Below are positions 51,328-59,597 of a DNA stretch of 64,000 bases, one piece after another. This stretch comes from Nitrospirae bacterium YQR-1 (lineage in GTDB: Bacteria; Nitrospirota; Thermodesulfovibrionia; Thermodesulfovibrionales; Magnetobacteriaceae): NCBI GenBank assembly GCA_039908095.1, contig JAMOBJ010000016.1, forward strand, positions 1 to 64,000, in the 5' to 3' direction. Within the stretch, counting starts at the first letter, position 1. The number at the start of each line of letters is the position of its first letter. The notes under the pieces are model-generated. The model was not told the origin of the DNA and searched no databases. It saw only the letters and a list, made by a program, of their open reading frames with translations. A program made the position numbers and the translations under genes.

Positions 51328-53874
51328 ATGGAAAAAGAAGAGAGCAAAATACAAAGTTTTCTAAGTGAGACTTCTAAAATAGTCTCAGACCTGAAGGCTT
51401 TGAAACTTGACCAGTTTACAAACAGAATACACAATTTAGAACAAAATATAAATTCATTTTCCGTCCACACAATAAAAAGCGGCCTTGTAGGAATAACGAG
51501 TTCAGGGAAATCATCCGTATTAAATATCCTGCTTGGTACAGGGACAAAGATATTAAAAGAGCAGAGCAAGGCAACGACAAACATGTTGGTGTTCTGTTCA
51601 AAAGCCTCAGAGCCAACACTTGAAATCATGTTTGAGGATGAAAAGCGTTTAAAGAAAACCGGTGATGAGGTATTGCAGGAATCCATCTGGAAGTATAGCT
51701 CTGAGGACGAAAACCCCGGCAATAAGTACAGCATTAAGTATATAAAACTTGGGCTGCCTTCTTTTATGCTTGGTGACAACATAGAACTGGCCGACACCCC
51801 GGGACTCGATGCTTACGGGCTTAAAGAGCATGAGGACCTGACATTAAGAGAGTTTCTGCCGCAGGCTGATTTAATCATATACTTGTCTTCAATCAGAAGC
51901 CCGATGAAAGAAGCGGACAGAAAGATACTGAACAAAATAATGGATGCCGACCAGAAAATCATATTCGTTCAAACATGCAAGGGGGCGGTAGTTGACAGCT
52001 CGTTGGGCAGAGACGCCTCAGATACAATTGAGTCACGTCTGGATAGTTTTAAAGAGGACTTTGAAAAGCTCATACGGCCATACGCAAGTTTGAAGGACGC
52101 TCCCATTGCTCAGGTTGAGACCACCACCGCCACTCAGTATTTTAAAAATAAGGATAATGCCGTATGGGCGGAGTCGGGCTTTGAGGAATTGATATACATT
52201 ATTAAGGCGGTGGCAAAGCAGCTCCAGTACGAATATACGATAAGAAACCTCAGAAAAGTAGTGGATGAGGTAAATGCCCTTATTGCTTTGGTGCTAGGGG
52301 TTGGAAAAGCGGAAGCGGAGAAAAAAACCAGTATTGAAGAGCAAATCAAAAAGCTCGATAAATATAAAAAGTACTATGAGCGGATTAAACACACAAAAGA
52401 GCAGGTGGTTACTATCTGGAGCCAAAAGATGGATTATAACAGCTTATATACTGTTTATGAGCGTGAACTATCCAGAATGTTTGCATCCCGTTATGACTTC
52501 AATTATTTGCGCGATACCGAGTTTACCATGAAAACAAATGAAATCGGTGAAAAGATGTATGAAATCAAGGCCAGCATGTTGGATAATCTCGATAATGCAA
52601 GAAATAAATTCAAAGAGTACTTTGACGACCTCGGCCTTGACGTAAGGCGTACGGATATTCAAAACACAACAGTAAAGAGCTTCTTTTTGCCGAATATGAA
52701 AAAGAGACGTGTCTCTGAAGCTGTCGGGTCCTCGGCAAAGTCCTTATTAAGCAAAAGTGGTGAGAGTGCGCCGGAGTATATAGATAAGTCTCAGTTTATA
52801 AAGGATCTGAAAGGCTCTATGGAGATGTTTTTTATGCCGCTTATAGAGCATCTGCAGTGGTGGGACAAAACCGTTACAACATCGTTTGTCGAGCCGCTTA
52901 CTAAAAAAATCAGCAGCATAGAAGACGACATTACAAACATCGATAAGGTTAGTGATTTTGATAAAGAACAGTACAGAAAACTAATGGAGATAAGCAAAGC
53001 TCTGCATAGCAAAGTCAGAGAGGTTGCAGACCTTTGCAGCATGGAGTTTATAGAGCAGGCTTTTCCGGTCTATACTAAAAAAACATATACCCGTGAAAAG
53101 AACTTAGTCTTTACCAACCTGTTTTTGCAGATGTGTAACCGCTTTTATGAGTCCATGTTTCATAATTACTACTTTAAGAAGATATCCGGGCTGTCGGCAA
53201 ACGACAAAAAAACAATTATCTTGACAGACCAGAGCTTTGCACAACATGTTAATTTCCTCAGCAGGCTGTTACGGATTGAGCCTGAGGATGCCGGGCGTTT
53301 GCGTAACCTCACAGTGCCCTATGTGCTTAATCCGCAAAATCCTGTTACAGACATAGACAGCTTGACTATAAAAGGGGAATTTTCGGATAGTCTGACTTTT
53401 TTTGTAATTGGAAATAATGAGAAATCATTGTCATTTATAAAATCCGGTAGTCTTTTTGAACAGGCGGATGTAATTCAGGTAATGATAGACGACCTGCACA
53501 GGGTCGGCTCCGCCCTGGTGGATTTAGTGGAGAGAAATCAGTTTTTTGACTTCTTTAAGACACATAAAAATAAACTGCTCATGACCTACTCAGGAGGTGC
53601 GTATTTTCAAAAAAACCGGCTTCACATTATGGTAGTGGAGGCAATAGCCGAGATCAATAAAATATTTGGCAATACGGATATTCATTGGTTTATATATGAG
53701 GGTTACGAGATCAGGTATAATTATTTTTACGAAATAGCCGGAGGGATGACGCCTGAGAGTTCAGAGCCGGAGGATTGTCTTAAAATATGGAAAAATCAAT
53801 GTCTGCCGCTGGATGAACCATTTACAGAGGACATCCTGCTGGAGCAGTTTGCGGAGCTTTCCTCAGCCATATGA
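51328..53874 (+). CDS. Dynamin-like GTPase, copy 2
   Basis: The 848-residue homologue of the protein at 43152: G1 GITSSGKSS (55-63), G2 in SKATTNM (about 83), G3 DTPG (156-159) with LDAYGLKEHEDLTLREFLP, and FVQTCKG in the G4 region. A helical stalk and the conserved C-terminal third follow (ADVIQVMIDDLHRVGSAL, GGAYFQKNRLHIM, GYEIRYNYF). No membrane helix. ATG start. Its TGA stop overlaps the ATGATG of the selenoprotein gene, so the two are translationally coupled. The function is unknown; compare bacterial dynamins in membrane fusion, surveillance or phage defence. Confidence 0.82.
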   Translation: MEKEESKIQSFLSETSKIVSDLKALKLDQFTNRIHNLEQNINSFSVHTIKSGLVGITSSGKSSVLNILLGTGTKILKEQSKATTNMLVFCSKASEPTLEIMFEDEKRLKKTGDEVLQESIWKYSSEDENPGNKYSIKYIKLGLPSFMLGDNIELADTPGLDAYGLKEHEDLTLREFLPQADLIIYLSSIRSPMKEADRKILNKIMDADQKIIFVQTCKGAVVDSSLGRDASDTIESRLDSFKEDFEKLIRPYASLKDAPIAQVETTTATQYFKNKDNAVWAESGFEELIYIIKAVAKQLQYEYTIRNLRKVVDEVNALIALVLGVGKAEAEKKTSIEEQIKKLDKYKKYYERIKHTKEQVVTIWSQKMDYNSLYTVYERELSRMFASRYDFNYLRDTEFTMKTNEIGEKMYEIKASMLDNLDNARNKFKEYFDDLGLDVRRTDIQNTTVKSFFLPNMKKRRVSEAVGSSAKSLLSKSGESAPEYIDKSQFIKDLKGSMEMFFMPLIEHLQWWDKTVTTSFVEPLTKKISSIEDDITNIDKVSDFDKEQYRKLMEISKALHSKVREVADLCSMEFIEQAFPVYTKKTYTREKNLVFTNLFLQMCNRFYESMFHNYYFKKISGLSANDKKTIILTDQSFAQHVNFLSRLLRIEPEDAGRLRNLTVPYVLNPQNPVTDIDSLTIKGEFSDSLTFFVIGNNEKSLSFIKSGSLFEQADVIQVMIDDLHRVGSALVDLVERNQFFDFFKTHKNKLLMTYSGGAYFQKNRLHIMVVEAIAEINKIFGNTDIHWFIYEGYEIRYNYFYEIAGGMTPESSEPEDCLKIWKNQCLPLDEPFTEDILLEQFAELSSAI

Positions 53875-54431
53875 TGAAATATGGCAGCATTGCTCCTGAC
53901 TCAAAGGTGCTTCTGTCAGAGGGTACAGAAGTGCAGTTAAGCCGGTTGTGGCTTCAGGGCACAATAGTGCTTGTGTTTTTGCGGCATTTCGGATGACCGT
54001 TTTGCAAGGAACAGGCTGTGCAGTTGCACAGAGAAAGGCGGCACTTTGATGCTCTTGGCATTAACATAATACTTGTTGGCATGGGCACACTCAAGCAGGC
54101 GGAGTTGTTCCGTAAGGTCCACGGCATTACATTTACGATAATATGCGACCCTCATAAGAATCTCTACAGGGCGTATCAGCTCCACAGCGCAGGCGTAACC
54201 GGCATTGTATCTCCAAGGGTATTAATAAGCGGCCTGAGGGCCTTAGGAAAAGGACATCTTCCCGGAGTGCCCGCAGGGGATGTCCTTCAACTCTCAGGAG
54301 TGTTCATAATAGACGTTAACGCCGTCATAAGATATGCACACTACTCAAAAAATATTGCAGACCACCCCTCTGCAGGTGAACTCCTGCGTGATATTTACAG
54401 ACTGGGTATCCACAGTGGTGGCGCAGAGTGA
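53871..54431 (+). CDS. PRXL2/SelU-like peroxiredoxin-fold selenoprotein (in-frame UGA)
   Basis: Reading from ATG 53871 (or 53874) gives a thioredoxin-fold AhpC/TSA-type protein of 186 residues if UGA 53994-53996 is read as selenocysteine: ..VLVFLRHFG-U42-P-F-C45-KEQAVQLHRER... The UxxC motif sits exactly where PRXL2/SelU-like proteins carry CxxC. The frame continues with the conserved GINIILVGMGTLKQAELFR, ICDPHKNLYRAY and LQLSGVFIIDVN. A hairpin follows the UGA at SECIS distance. Read without Sec, the gene would be broken in two. Start overlaps the dynamin stop (ATGA). Likely a redox enzyme, substrate unknown. Whether the genome has selA/B/C/D cannot be seen. Confidence 0.8.
53994..54031 (+). 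promoter_or_regulatory. UGA codon with putative bacterial SECIS hairpin
   Basis: UGA (53994-53996) is followed by C, and 25 nt later by the loop AGTT of a perfect 6-bp stem (CTGTGC 54016-54021 with GCACAG 54026-54031). Bacterial SECIS elements have a small apical loop with a G in the first positions, about 16-37 nt downstream of the UGA; this fits. Confidence 0.7.
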
Positions 54432-54500
54432 AATAAAGGGGTCAAGGGGGTTGCGCTCCCTTGTGAGAGGGGATTTTAAGCACTCTTTTTTCTCTGTTAC

Positions 54501-55997
54501 ATGAAAAAGAAAATCATAATTATAGGAGCTGGGCCGGGCGGGTTGGCTACGGCTATGTTGTTGCTTTATAAGGGCTACGATGTAACAGTTTATGAAAAGG
54601 AAAAGTCTGTCGGGGGCAGGACGGGCAGACTTATTATTGATGATTACGTTTTCGACATAGGGCCCACGTTTTTAATGATGCCTCAGTACATGGAGGGGCT
54701 TTTTACGCTTGCCGGGGCCGACCTGAAAGACTATGTGGAGATTAAGGCGCTGGATCCGTTGTACCGGCTAAAGTTTGATGACGGCACGGAGTTTTTTCCT
54801 TCAACAAATACAGATAAAACAATAGCCGAAATAAGGCGGCTGTTTCCTGCGGAAGTGGATAATTATCTAAAATTTAAGGAACTAGAACACTACAGATTCA
54901 GACGCATAGAGCGGTGTTTTAAAGAGCCTTACGACAGCCTGTATGATTTTCTGAGACCCCATTTTATAGAGGCTCTTCCTCAAATGGATGTATTTAACAC
55001 TCTGAGAAACAGACTGGAAAAGTATTTTACTGATGAGAAGATGCGGTTGGCAATGTCATTTCAGACAAAATACATTGGGATGTCACCGTGGCGGGCGCCG
55101 TCGGCTTATACATTAATTTCATTTATAGAACATACGTGGGGAATCGCACACGTAACGGGAGGGTTAAACCGTTTAACGCTTGCTATGGCATCTGTTGTTG
55201 AAAAATATGGCGGCAAGATTCACACTTCAACCGCAGTAAAACAGATTTTACGAAAGGATAAAAAAGCTGTGGGAGTGCTTTTAGAAAATGGTGAGAGGGA
55301 CTACTCCGGCTATGTAATAATAAATGCGGATTTTGCCTATGCAATGTCAAATTTAATGGGGAAGCGGAAAAAATATACCGATAATGACTTGCAAAGGCGT
55401 GACTATTCGTGTTCAGCGTTTATGGTGTATCTTGGCATTGACAAGAAGTATGACATGCCTCACCACAACCTTATTTTCGGCAGCGGCTTTAAGGGGCAAA
55501 TGGATGATATAACAATGACGCTGAAACCCTCATCCACGGCCTTTGCATACATTCAAAATCCCTCTGTTACAGACAGCACTTTGGCGCCGGAGGGGAAATC
55601 CTCAGTTTATATATTGGTGCCTGTGCCAAATAATAAGGCTCAAATTAACTGGGGTGCAGTAAGGCAGGATTTCAGAGATCAAGTATTGGATTTTATTGGT
55701 AAATCCACGGAGCTCAAGGGCATTGAAGACCACATTGAGGTGGAGAGAGTACTAACACCTGATGACTGGGAAAAGGACTTTAACATATACAATGGTGCGG
55801 TGTTTAACCTTAGCCATGATTTAAGCCAGATGTTTTACTTCAGGCCGCACAACAGGTCTGAGGAGTTGTCAAATTGCTACATAGCCGGAGGCGGGACACA
55901 TCCCGGCAGCGGCCTGCCAAATATCTGTATATCCTCAATAATCACAGCTGAGCTGCTTATCAAAGACGACACTGGCAGGGGTTATTTCCAGTTCTAA
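54501..55997 (+). CDS. Phytoene desaturase-family FAD-dependent oxidoreductase (CrtI/CrtN-like)
   Basis: The 498-residue flavoprotein has the N-terminal dinucleotide-binding motif IIIGAGPGGLATAMLLLYKGYDVTVYEK, then VGGRTGRL, and the C-terminal FAD signature AGGGTHPGSGLPNICISS. In carotenoid pathways such enzymes desaturate phytoene or diapophytoene; related ones act on other isoprenoids or as carotene oxygenases/isomerases. No phytoene or squalene synthase lies in the window, so the substrate is open. ATG start 69 bp after the selenoprotein gene, same strand; possibly one operon. Confidence 0.85.
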   Translation: MKKKIIIIGAGPGGLATAMLLLYKGYDVTVYEKEKSVGGRTGRLIIDDYVFDIGPTFLMMPQYMEGLFTLAGADLKDYVEIKALDPLYRLKFDDGTEFFPSTNTDKTIAEIRRLFPAEVDNYLKFKELEHYRFRRIERCFKEPYDSLYDFLRPHFIEALPQMDVFNTLRNRLEKYFTDEKMRLAMSFQTKYIGMSPWRAPSAYTLISFIEHTWGIAHVTGGLNRLTLAMASVVEKYGGKIHTSTAVKQILRKDKKAVGVLLENGERDYSGYVIINADFAYAMSNLMGKRKKYTDNDLQRRDYSCSAFMVYLGIDKKYDMPHHNLIFGSGFKGQMDDITMTLKPSSTAFAYIQNPSVTDSTLAPEGKSSVYILVPVPNNKAQINWGAVRQDFRDQVLDFIGKSTELKGIEDHIEVERVLTPDDWEKDFNIYNGAVFNLSHDLSQMFYFRPHNRSEELSNCYIAGGGTHPGSGLPNICISSIITAELLIKDDTGRGYFQF

Positions 55998-56123
55998 TTC
56001 AATTTACTTTTTTTTAGTTAAGCCTGCCTGTTGACAATTTTATCTTCCAATTGTTTTAATTAGAGGGTTGTTTGAAATAACTGTGGTAGTTAAATAAAAG
56101 CAATATTTAAGGGGGGTGTATTT

Positions 56124-56420
56124 ATGAAGTTAGGGGTATTTGTCAGTGAATATGGCACAAAGAACGATACCCTCGAAAGGCTGAAAACGGATTTTCTGGG
56201 AATAGTGCTGGTGCAAAACGGAGTCTATAATGCTGTGGTTAGTGAAAACGGGCAGAGCTCACCGGTTCTTGGGAAAGGTACGAAAATATATGCTCTTTCG
56301 GAGGATTTGCAGGTAAGAGGATTTGATCCATCAAAGGTCACATCCGGTGTAACGGTCGTGGATTACAGCGGGCTTGTGGATTTAATTTTTAACGATTTTG
56401 AAAAATTAATCTGGCTATAG
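56124..56420 (+). CDS. TusB/DsrH-like sulfur relay protein
   Basis: The 98-residue small protein of the DsrE/F/H fold, most like TusB/DsrH: IVLVQNGVYNAVV, KIYALSEDLQVRGF and a short C-terminal DFEKLIWL. TusB is the non-catalytic subunit of the TusBCD hexamer, which passes persulfide sulfur from TusA to TusE or DsrC. No cysteine is visible. ATG start with AGGGGGGTG. First gene of a four-gene sulfur-carrier operon. Confidence 0.75.
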   Translation: MKLGVFVSEYGTKNDTLERLKTDFLGIVLVQNGVYNAVVSENGQSSPVLGKGTKIYALSEDLQVRGFDPSKVTSGVTVVDYSGLVDLIFNDFEKLIWL

Positions 56421-56428
56421 GGGGTACA

Positions 56429-56788
56429 ATGAGCAAATTAACTATAGGATGTTTTTCATCCCTGGTGGGTTCCATGACTTTGGATTTTGCTGTGAAGCTT
56501 GCCGAGGCGGCCAGAGAAAAAGGCCACGATGTTGATATGTGGCTTTCGGGCAACGGCACTATGCTTTCAAAGAAGGGGCAGCGCACTTTTAAGGATTATT
56601 CATCACTTGAGAAAACCATGACCGATCTGGTTGCCGGTGGAATGACTGTTGTTGCCTGCGAGGCTTGTGCCGAGGCCAGGGGGTACCATAAAGAAGACCT
56701 TATTGACAAATTTGGCAGAAAAAGCATGGACTGGTATCTGGCAAGTTGTTATAATGCCGACCGGGTACTTCATATAGGAGGTGAGTAG
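56429..56788 (+). CDS. DsrE/TusD-like sulfurtransferase subunit
   Basis: The 119-residue DsrE-fold protein: TIGCFSSLVGSMTLDFAVKLAEAAREKGHDV, then VVACEACAEARGY with the active cysteines (CEAC). It would carry persulfide in the TusD/DsrE role. ATG start after AGGGGGT. 8 bp after the TusB-like gene; overlaps nothing but the TusC-like gene begins 1 bp after its stop. Confidence 0.82.
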   Translation: MSKLTIGCFSSLVGSMTLDFAVKLAEAAREKGHDVDMWLSGNGTMLSKKGQRTFKDYSSLEKTMTDLVAGGMTVVACEACAEARGYHKEDLIDKFGRKSMDWYLASCYNADRVLHIGGE

Positions 56789-56789
56789 G

Positions 56790-57203
56790 ATGTCGGCGAT
56801 TAAGAAGATAACTTTCATTGTTGATAAATTGCCGTATAAGGGTGAAAGTTCAAGGCTGGCCCTCACCCATTGCATAGCAAGCCAAACCGTGGAGATACAT
56901 CTTGAGGAGGACGAAAACGTTGAACCTGTGCTGGCCTTTGTCGGAAACGGCGTTTTAAATTGTTTAAAAAACCAAGACGCCAATACATATGGCGTCTCCA
57001 CACTGGAATCTCACATTAAAAACGCTCTGCTTACCGATATCAAGGTGCTGATTTGTGAGGAAGACATCAAAAGACTTGGCCTTACCGAGGACACCCTGAT
57101 TATGGATGCCGAGGACCTGGGCGCCGATATGACCACCCAGATTGTCCCATTTAGCGAGATTATGGCTGAGATGGAATCATCTGTCCACTTAATGTATTTT
57201 TAA
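56790..57203 (+). CDS. TusC/DsrF-like sulfur relay protein
   Basis: The protein of about 137 residues has the DsrF/TusC-type fold: KKITFIVDKLPYKGESSRLALTHCIASQTVEI, FVGNGVLNCLKN, and a long LLTDIKVLICEEDIKRLGL segment. It is an accessory subunit of TusBCD-type complexes. ATG 56790 has GGAGG upstream; the GTG at 56781 is too close to that site. The operon order B-D-C differs from the D-C-B order of E. coli. Confidence 0.75.
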   Translation: MSAIKKITFIVDKLPYKGESSRLALTHCIASQTVEIHLEEDENVEPVLAFVGNGVLNCLKNQDANTYGVSTLESHIKNALLTDIKVLICEEDIKRLGLTEDTLIMDAEDLGADMTTQIVPFSEIMAEMESSVHLMYF

Positions 57204-57236
57204 GTATAAAAAATTTGCCTTTGGAGGTAACACTAT

Positions 57237-57491
57237 ATGGGTGATTTAAGAGCGGAGGAGCCCACTGAGGTCCTGGATGTTTTAGGAAGGGTGTGCCCCT
57301 ATCCCTTGGTATTAACCAAGAAAAAAATGGAAAAAATGGAAAAAGACACACTTCTTAAAGTTCTCTGTGACGCCCCGGCCTCTGCCGAGGACTCCATTCC
57401 AAAATATGCTGAAAAACAGGGCTTTGGGTTTGACTCCGTTAAGGTCGAGGATAAAGGCCACTGGGAACTGTACATTAAAAAAACCAAATAG
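57237..57491 (+). CDS. tusA: TusA/SirA-like sulfur carrier protein
   Basis: The 84-residue protein has the TusA signature LDVLGRVCPYPLVLTKKKM with the active cysteine in CPYP. It carries persulfide sulfur from a cysteine desulfurase or rhodanese to TusBCD, DsrEFH or other acceptors. ATG start with GGAGG. Last gene of the operon; the next gene is convergent. Confidence 0.9.
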   Translation: MGDLRAEEPTEVLDVLGRVCPYPLVLTKKKMEKMEKDTLLKVLCDAPASAEDSIPKYAEKQGFGFDSVKVEDKGHWELYIKKTK

Positions 57492-57521
57492 CAGCAGGTT
57501 TTTAATAATTACTGAATATTT

Positions 57522-58376
57522 TTAGTAATGGGAAGGGCTTTGTCCTTCCCTTACTGAATTAAGGGAACAATTATTGCAGGCATCGGCTTGCCGTATTGCC
57601 TTACATGAGCCTGAGATGCCGTGGTGGCAGAGGGCAAAGTCGTATCTTAACGGATCCTGCGGATTAAGACCACAGAGCGCCTGAGTTATCTCAACAGCGG
57701 CTTTCCAGTCATTACTTTTTCTCTTTGTAAGTCCAAGGCAGCGTGCCACCTTTGATATATGCGTATCAAGTGGAATCACAAGAGCTGATGCCGGTATCTC
57801 AGGCCACAGTCCAAAATCAATATCTCCGCTGCGCACCATCCACCTCAGATACATATTAACTCTCTTACAAGCGCTTCCCTTAGCAGGGTCAGGGAAAAAT
57901 TGCAGAAAACCATCCGATTTTTTACCACTACCGTAAACCGGCTCCGTATCCACTCTTTGCGCGTATTGAACAAAACCGTGTATTGAACCATAAATACCGC
58001 CTGTAAAATTACTCACAAAAAGATTCCTTACAGAGCCATAGTTTTTTAATATTTCGCTGATAACAAATAACAGAGCCAACACATCCTCATTACGGTTAAA
58101 TCTGTACGAAATGCCGGAAAACAAGTCTTTGTGGGTTTTAACGTCAAAATTTAACAGAAACTCCGCCGGAGTCTTCCCCATTTTCTGAAGAATCAGCCGT
58201 ATTACCGGCTTAAACAGAGTTACCTTGCCGTAGCTTAAAGAGGCCGCTATGAGGCCGGAGACTTCAATATCAGCATGGGTTTTATACATCATAGGAAACT
58301 CAATTGGGTCGTTTAAAACCCTTCCTTTAAAATCAAAAGAATCATAAAACCCGTCAAGAAGCTCTTTAAGACTCAT
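57522..58376 (-). CDS. TIGR02757 (DUF2400) family protein
   Basis: About 284 residues with the family blocks ADIEVSGLIAASLSYGKV, NMYLRWMVRSGDIDFGLW and LDTHISKVARCLGL, and a cysteine-rich end (DACNNC). Function is unproven; HhH-like DNA-repair enzymes share a distant fold. The frame is open four codons further, but those lie in the repeat. ATG 58376 abuts repeat copy F, whose edge (GGTAT) shares its first two bases, and no ribosome site is left upstream. The 3' end (GGGAAGG/CCTTCCC) forms a hairpin. Confidence 0.85.
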   Translation of the reverse strand: MSLKELLDGFYDSFDFKGRVLNDPIEFPMMYKTHADIEVSGLIAASLSYGKVTLFKPVIRLILQKMGKTPAEFLLNFDVKTHKDLFSGISYRFNRNEDVLALLFVISEILKNYGSVRNLFVSNFTGGIYGSIHGFVQYAQRVDTEPVYGSGKKSDGFLQFFPDPAKGSACKRVNMYLRWMVRSGDIDFGLWPEIPASALVIPLDTHISKVARCLGLTKRKSNDWKAAVEITQALCGLNPQDPLRYDFALCHHGISGSCKAIRQADACNNCSLNSVREGQSPSHY

Positions 58377-58499
58377 ACCACGTTGCATTCAAAAGAGTAA
58401 CGAGGCGGCAAGGAGAAAGCGACACAGGTGTACTATTTCGTACATCAAGGAGCTTTCGACGATGCCAACAAAGTTAATCGAATGAATGCAATTTGGTAT
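58375..58499. repeat. ATACCAAG repeat copy F (TGTAC/GTACA core)
   Basis: Full copy from ATACC to GGTAT. Its core hairpin is TGTAC-tatttc-GTACA, against CGTAC-...-GTACG in copies A and D: a compensatory change. It sits between ruvC and the TIGR02757 gene. Confidence 0.88.
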
Positions 58500-58509
58500 C
58501 ACTGTGGGG

Positions 58510-58998
58510 TTAAAGCCCCTTTAACTTCAAAGAATTCATGTGGCAAATGGCAACAGCCAGAGCGTCTGAGCTGTCAAATGCAATATCGTATTTTATGTTT
58601 AAAATGGCTTTAACCATATGAAGCACCTGATTTTTATCAGCCTTACCGTAGCCGCTTACCGCCTTTTTTATTTCAAGGGCGGAGTACTCAGACACGGTTA
58701 ATCCGTCTAAAGAGGCGCAGAGCATGGCCACAGCTCTGGCATGGCCCAGGTGCAGGGCTGATATAAAATTCCTTGCATTAAAAACCTTCTCGATAGCCAT
58801 TTCACCGGGGTGAGTGTCGCTTATGATTTCTCTTAATTTTTCAAAAATGAATTTTAAACGTTGGGGCAGCGGGTTTTTAGCCGGAGGGGAAATCCGCCCT
58901 GTGCATATCAGGCGCAGTGAGGTTCCCTCAGTTTGTAAAACGCCATAGCCACAATGCACACTTCCTGGGTCAATGCCGATTACGGTTGCCTGCGCCAT
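58510..58998 (-). CDS. ruvC: Holliday junction resolvase RuvC
   Basis: Endonuclease that cuts Holliday junctions with RuvAB. The 162-residue protein has the catalytic acids in GIDPGSVHCGYG (D8), MAIEKVF, and DSSDALAVAICH. Length is normal. ATG overlaps the gmhA stop by one base (TAATG). ruvA and ruvB are not in the window. Confidence 0.96.
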   Translation of the reverse strand: MAQATVIGIDPGSVHCGYGVLQTEGTSLRLICTGRISPPAKNPLPQRLKFIFEKLREIISDTHPGEMAIEKVFNARNFISALHLGHARAVAMLCASLDGLTVSEYSALEIKKAVSGYGKADKNQVLHMVKAILNIKYDIAFDSSDALAVAICHMNSLKLKGL

Positions 58999-59597
58999 TA
59001 ATGTTTGGATTTTTTAGTTGGAAATTGAAACAAAATCTCCTCAACAAGCTGGCATAGCACGTGAGCCAGCGTGATGTGAGTTTCCTGAATGCGTGCCGTG
59101 TCGGTTGAGGGCACAACAAACGGATGTGTGGATTTTTCCGCTAATTTAACTCCTTTTTCACCGGTAAAGGCTATAACGATTACTTTCTTCTTGTTCGCCA
59201 CATCCACGGCTTTAAGTACGTTTTTAGAGCCGCCGCTTGTGCTTATAGCAACTGCGATGTCACCCTCCTGTGAGAGGCTTTTCATCTGCCGGGCAAAGAC
59301 CTCCGAAAAATCGTAATCATTTCCTATGGAGGTTATCACAGCCATGTCGGTATTAAGCGCTATGGCAGGCAACCCGGGACGTTCGCACTTAAACCGGTTG
59401 ACAAACTCCGCCGCTATATGAGAGGCATCCGTTGCCGAGCCGCCGTTACCAAACAGCAGTATCTTCCTGCCGTTGGAAAACGCACCTGCTATGGCCTTAG
59501 CTACCTCTTCTATTCTGTCCATATTTTCCGAGAAAAACCTCTCCTTGACATCAATGCTGTCTTTTACACACTTCTGGATTGTTTCCTTTATCGTCAT
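58998..59597 (-). CDS. gmhA: Sedoheptulose 7-phosphate isomerase (SIS domain)
   Basis: First step of heptose synthesis for lipopolysaccharide: D-sedoheptulose 7-phosphate to D-glycero-D-manno-heptose 7-phosphate. The 199-residue SIS-domain protein shows GNGGSATDASHIAAEFVNRF, FARQMKSL, STSGGSKNVLKA and QETHITLAHVLCQLVEE with the metal ligands. ATG start overlaps the stop of the small lipoprotein gene (ATGA). Confidence 0.93.
   Translation of the reverse strand: MTIKETIQKCVKDSIDVKERFFSENMDRIEEVAKAIAGAFSNGRKILLFGNGGSATDASHIAAEFVNRFKCERPGLPAIALNTDMAVITSIGNDYDFSEVFARQMKSLSQEGDIAVAISTSGGSKNVLKAVDVANKKKVIVIAFTGEKGVKLAEKSTHPFVVPSTDTARIQETHITLAHVLCQLVEEILFQFPTKKSKH

Noticed and set aside
54018..54431. 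Short gene starting at GTG 54018
   Set aside because: It is the C-terminal part of the UGA-containing frame that starts at 53871.
57524..57555. Long hairpin between tusA and the TIGR02757 gene as a terminator
   Set aside because: The stem is strong, but no T tract follows in either direction and part of it is coding. Left as a hairpin only.
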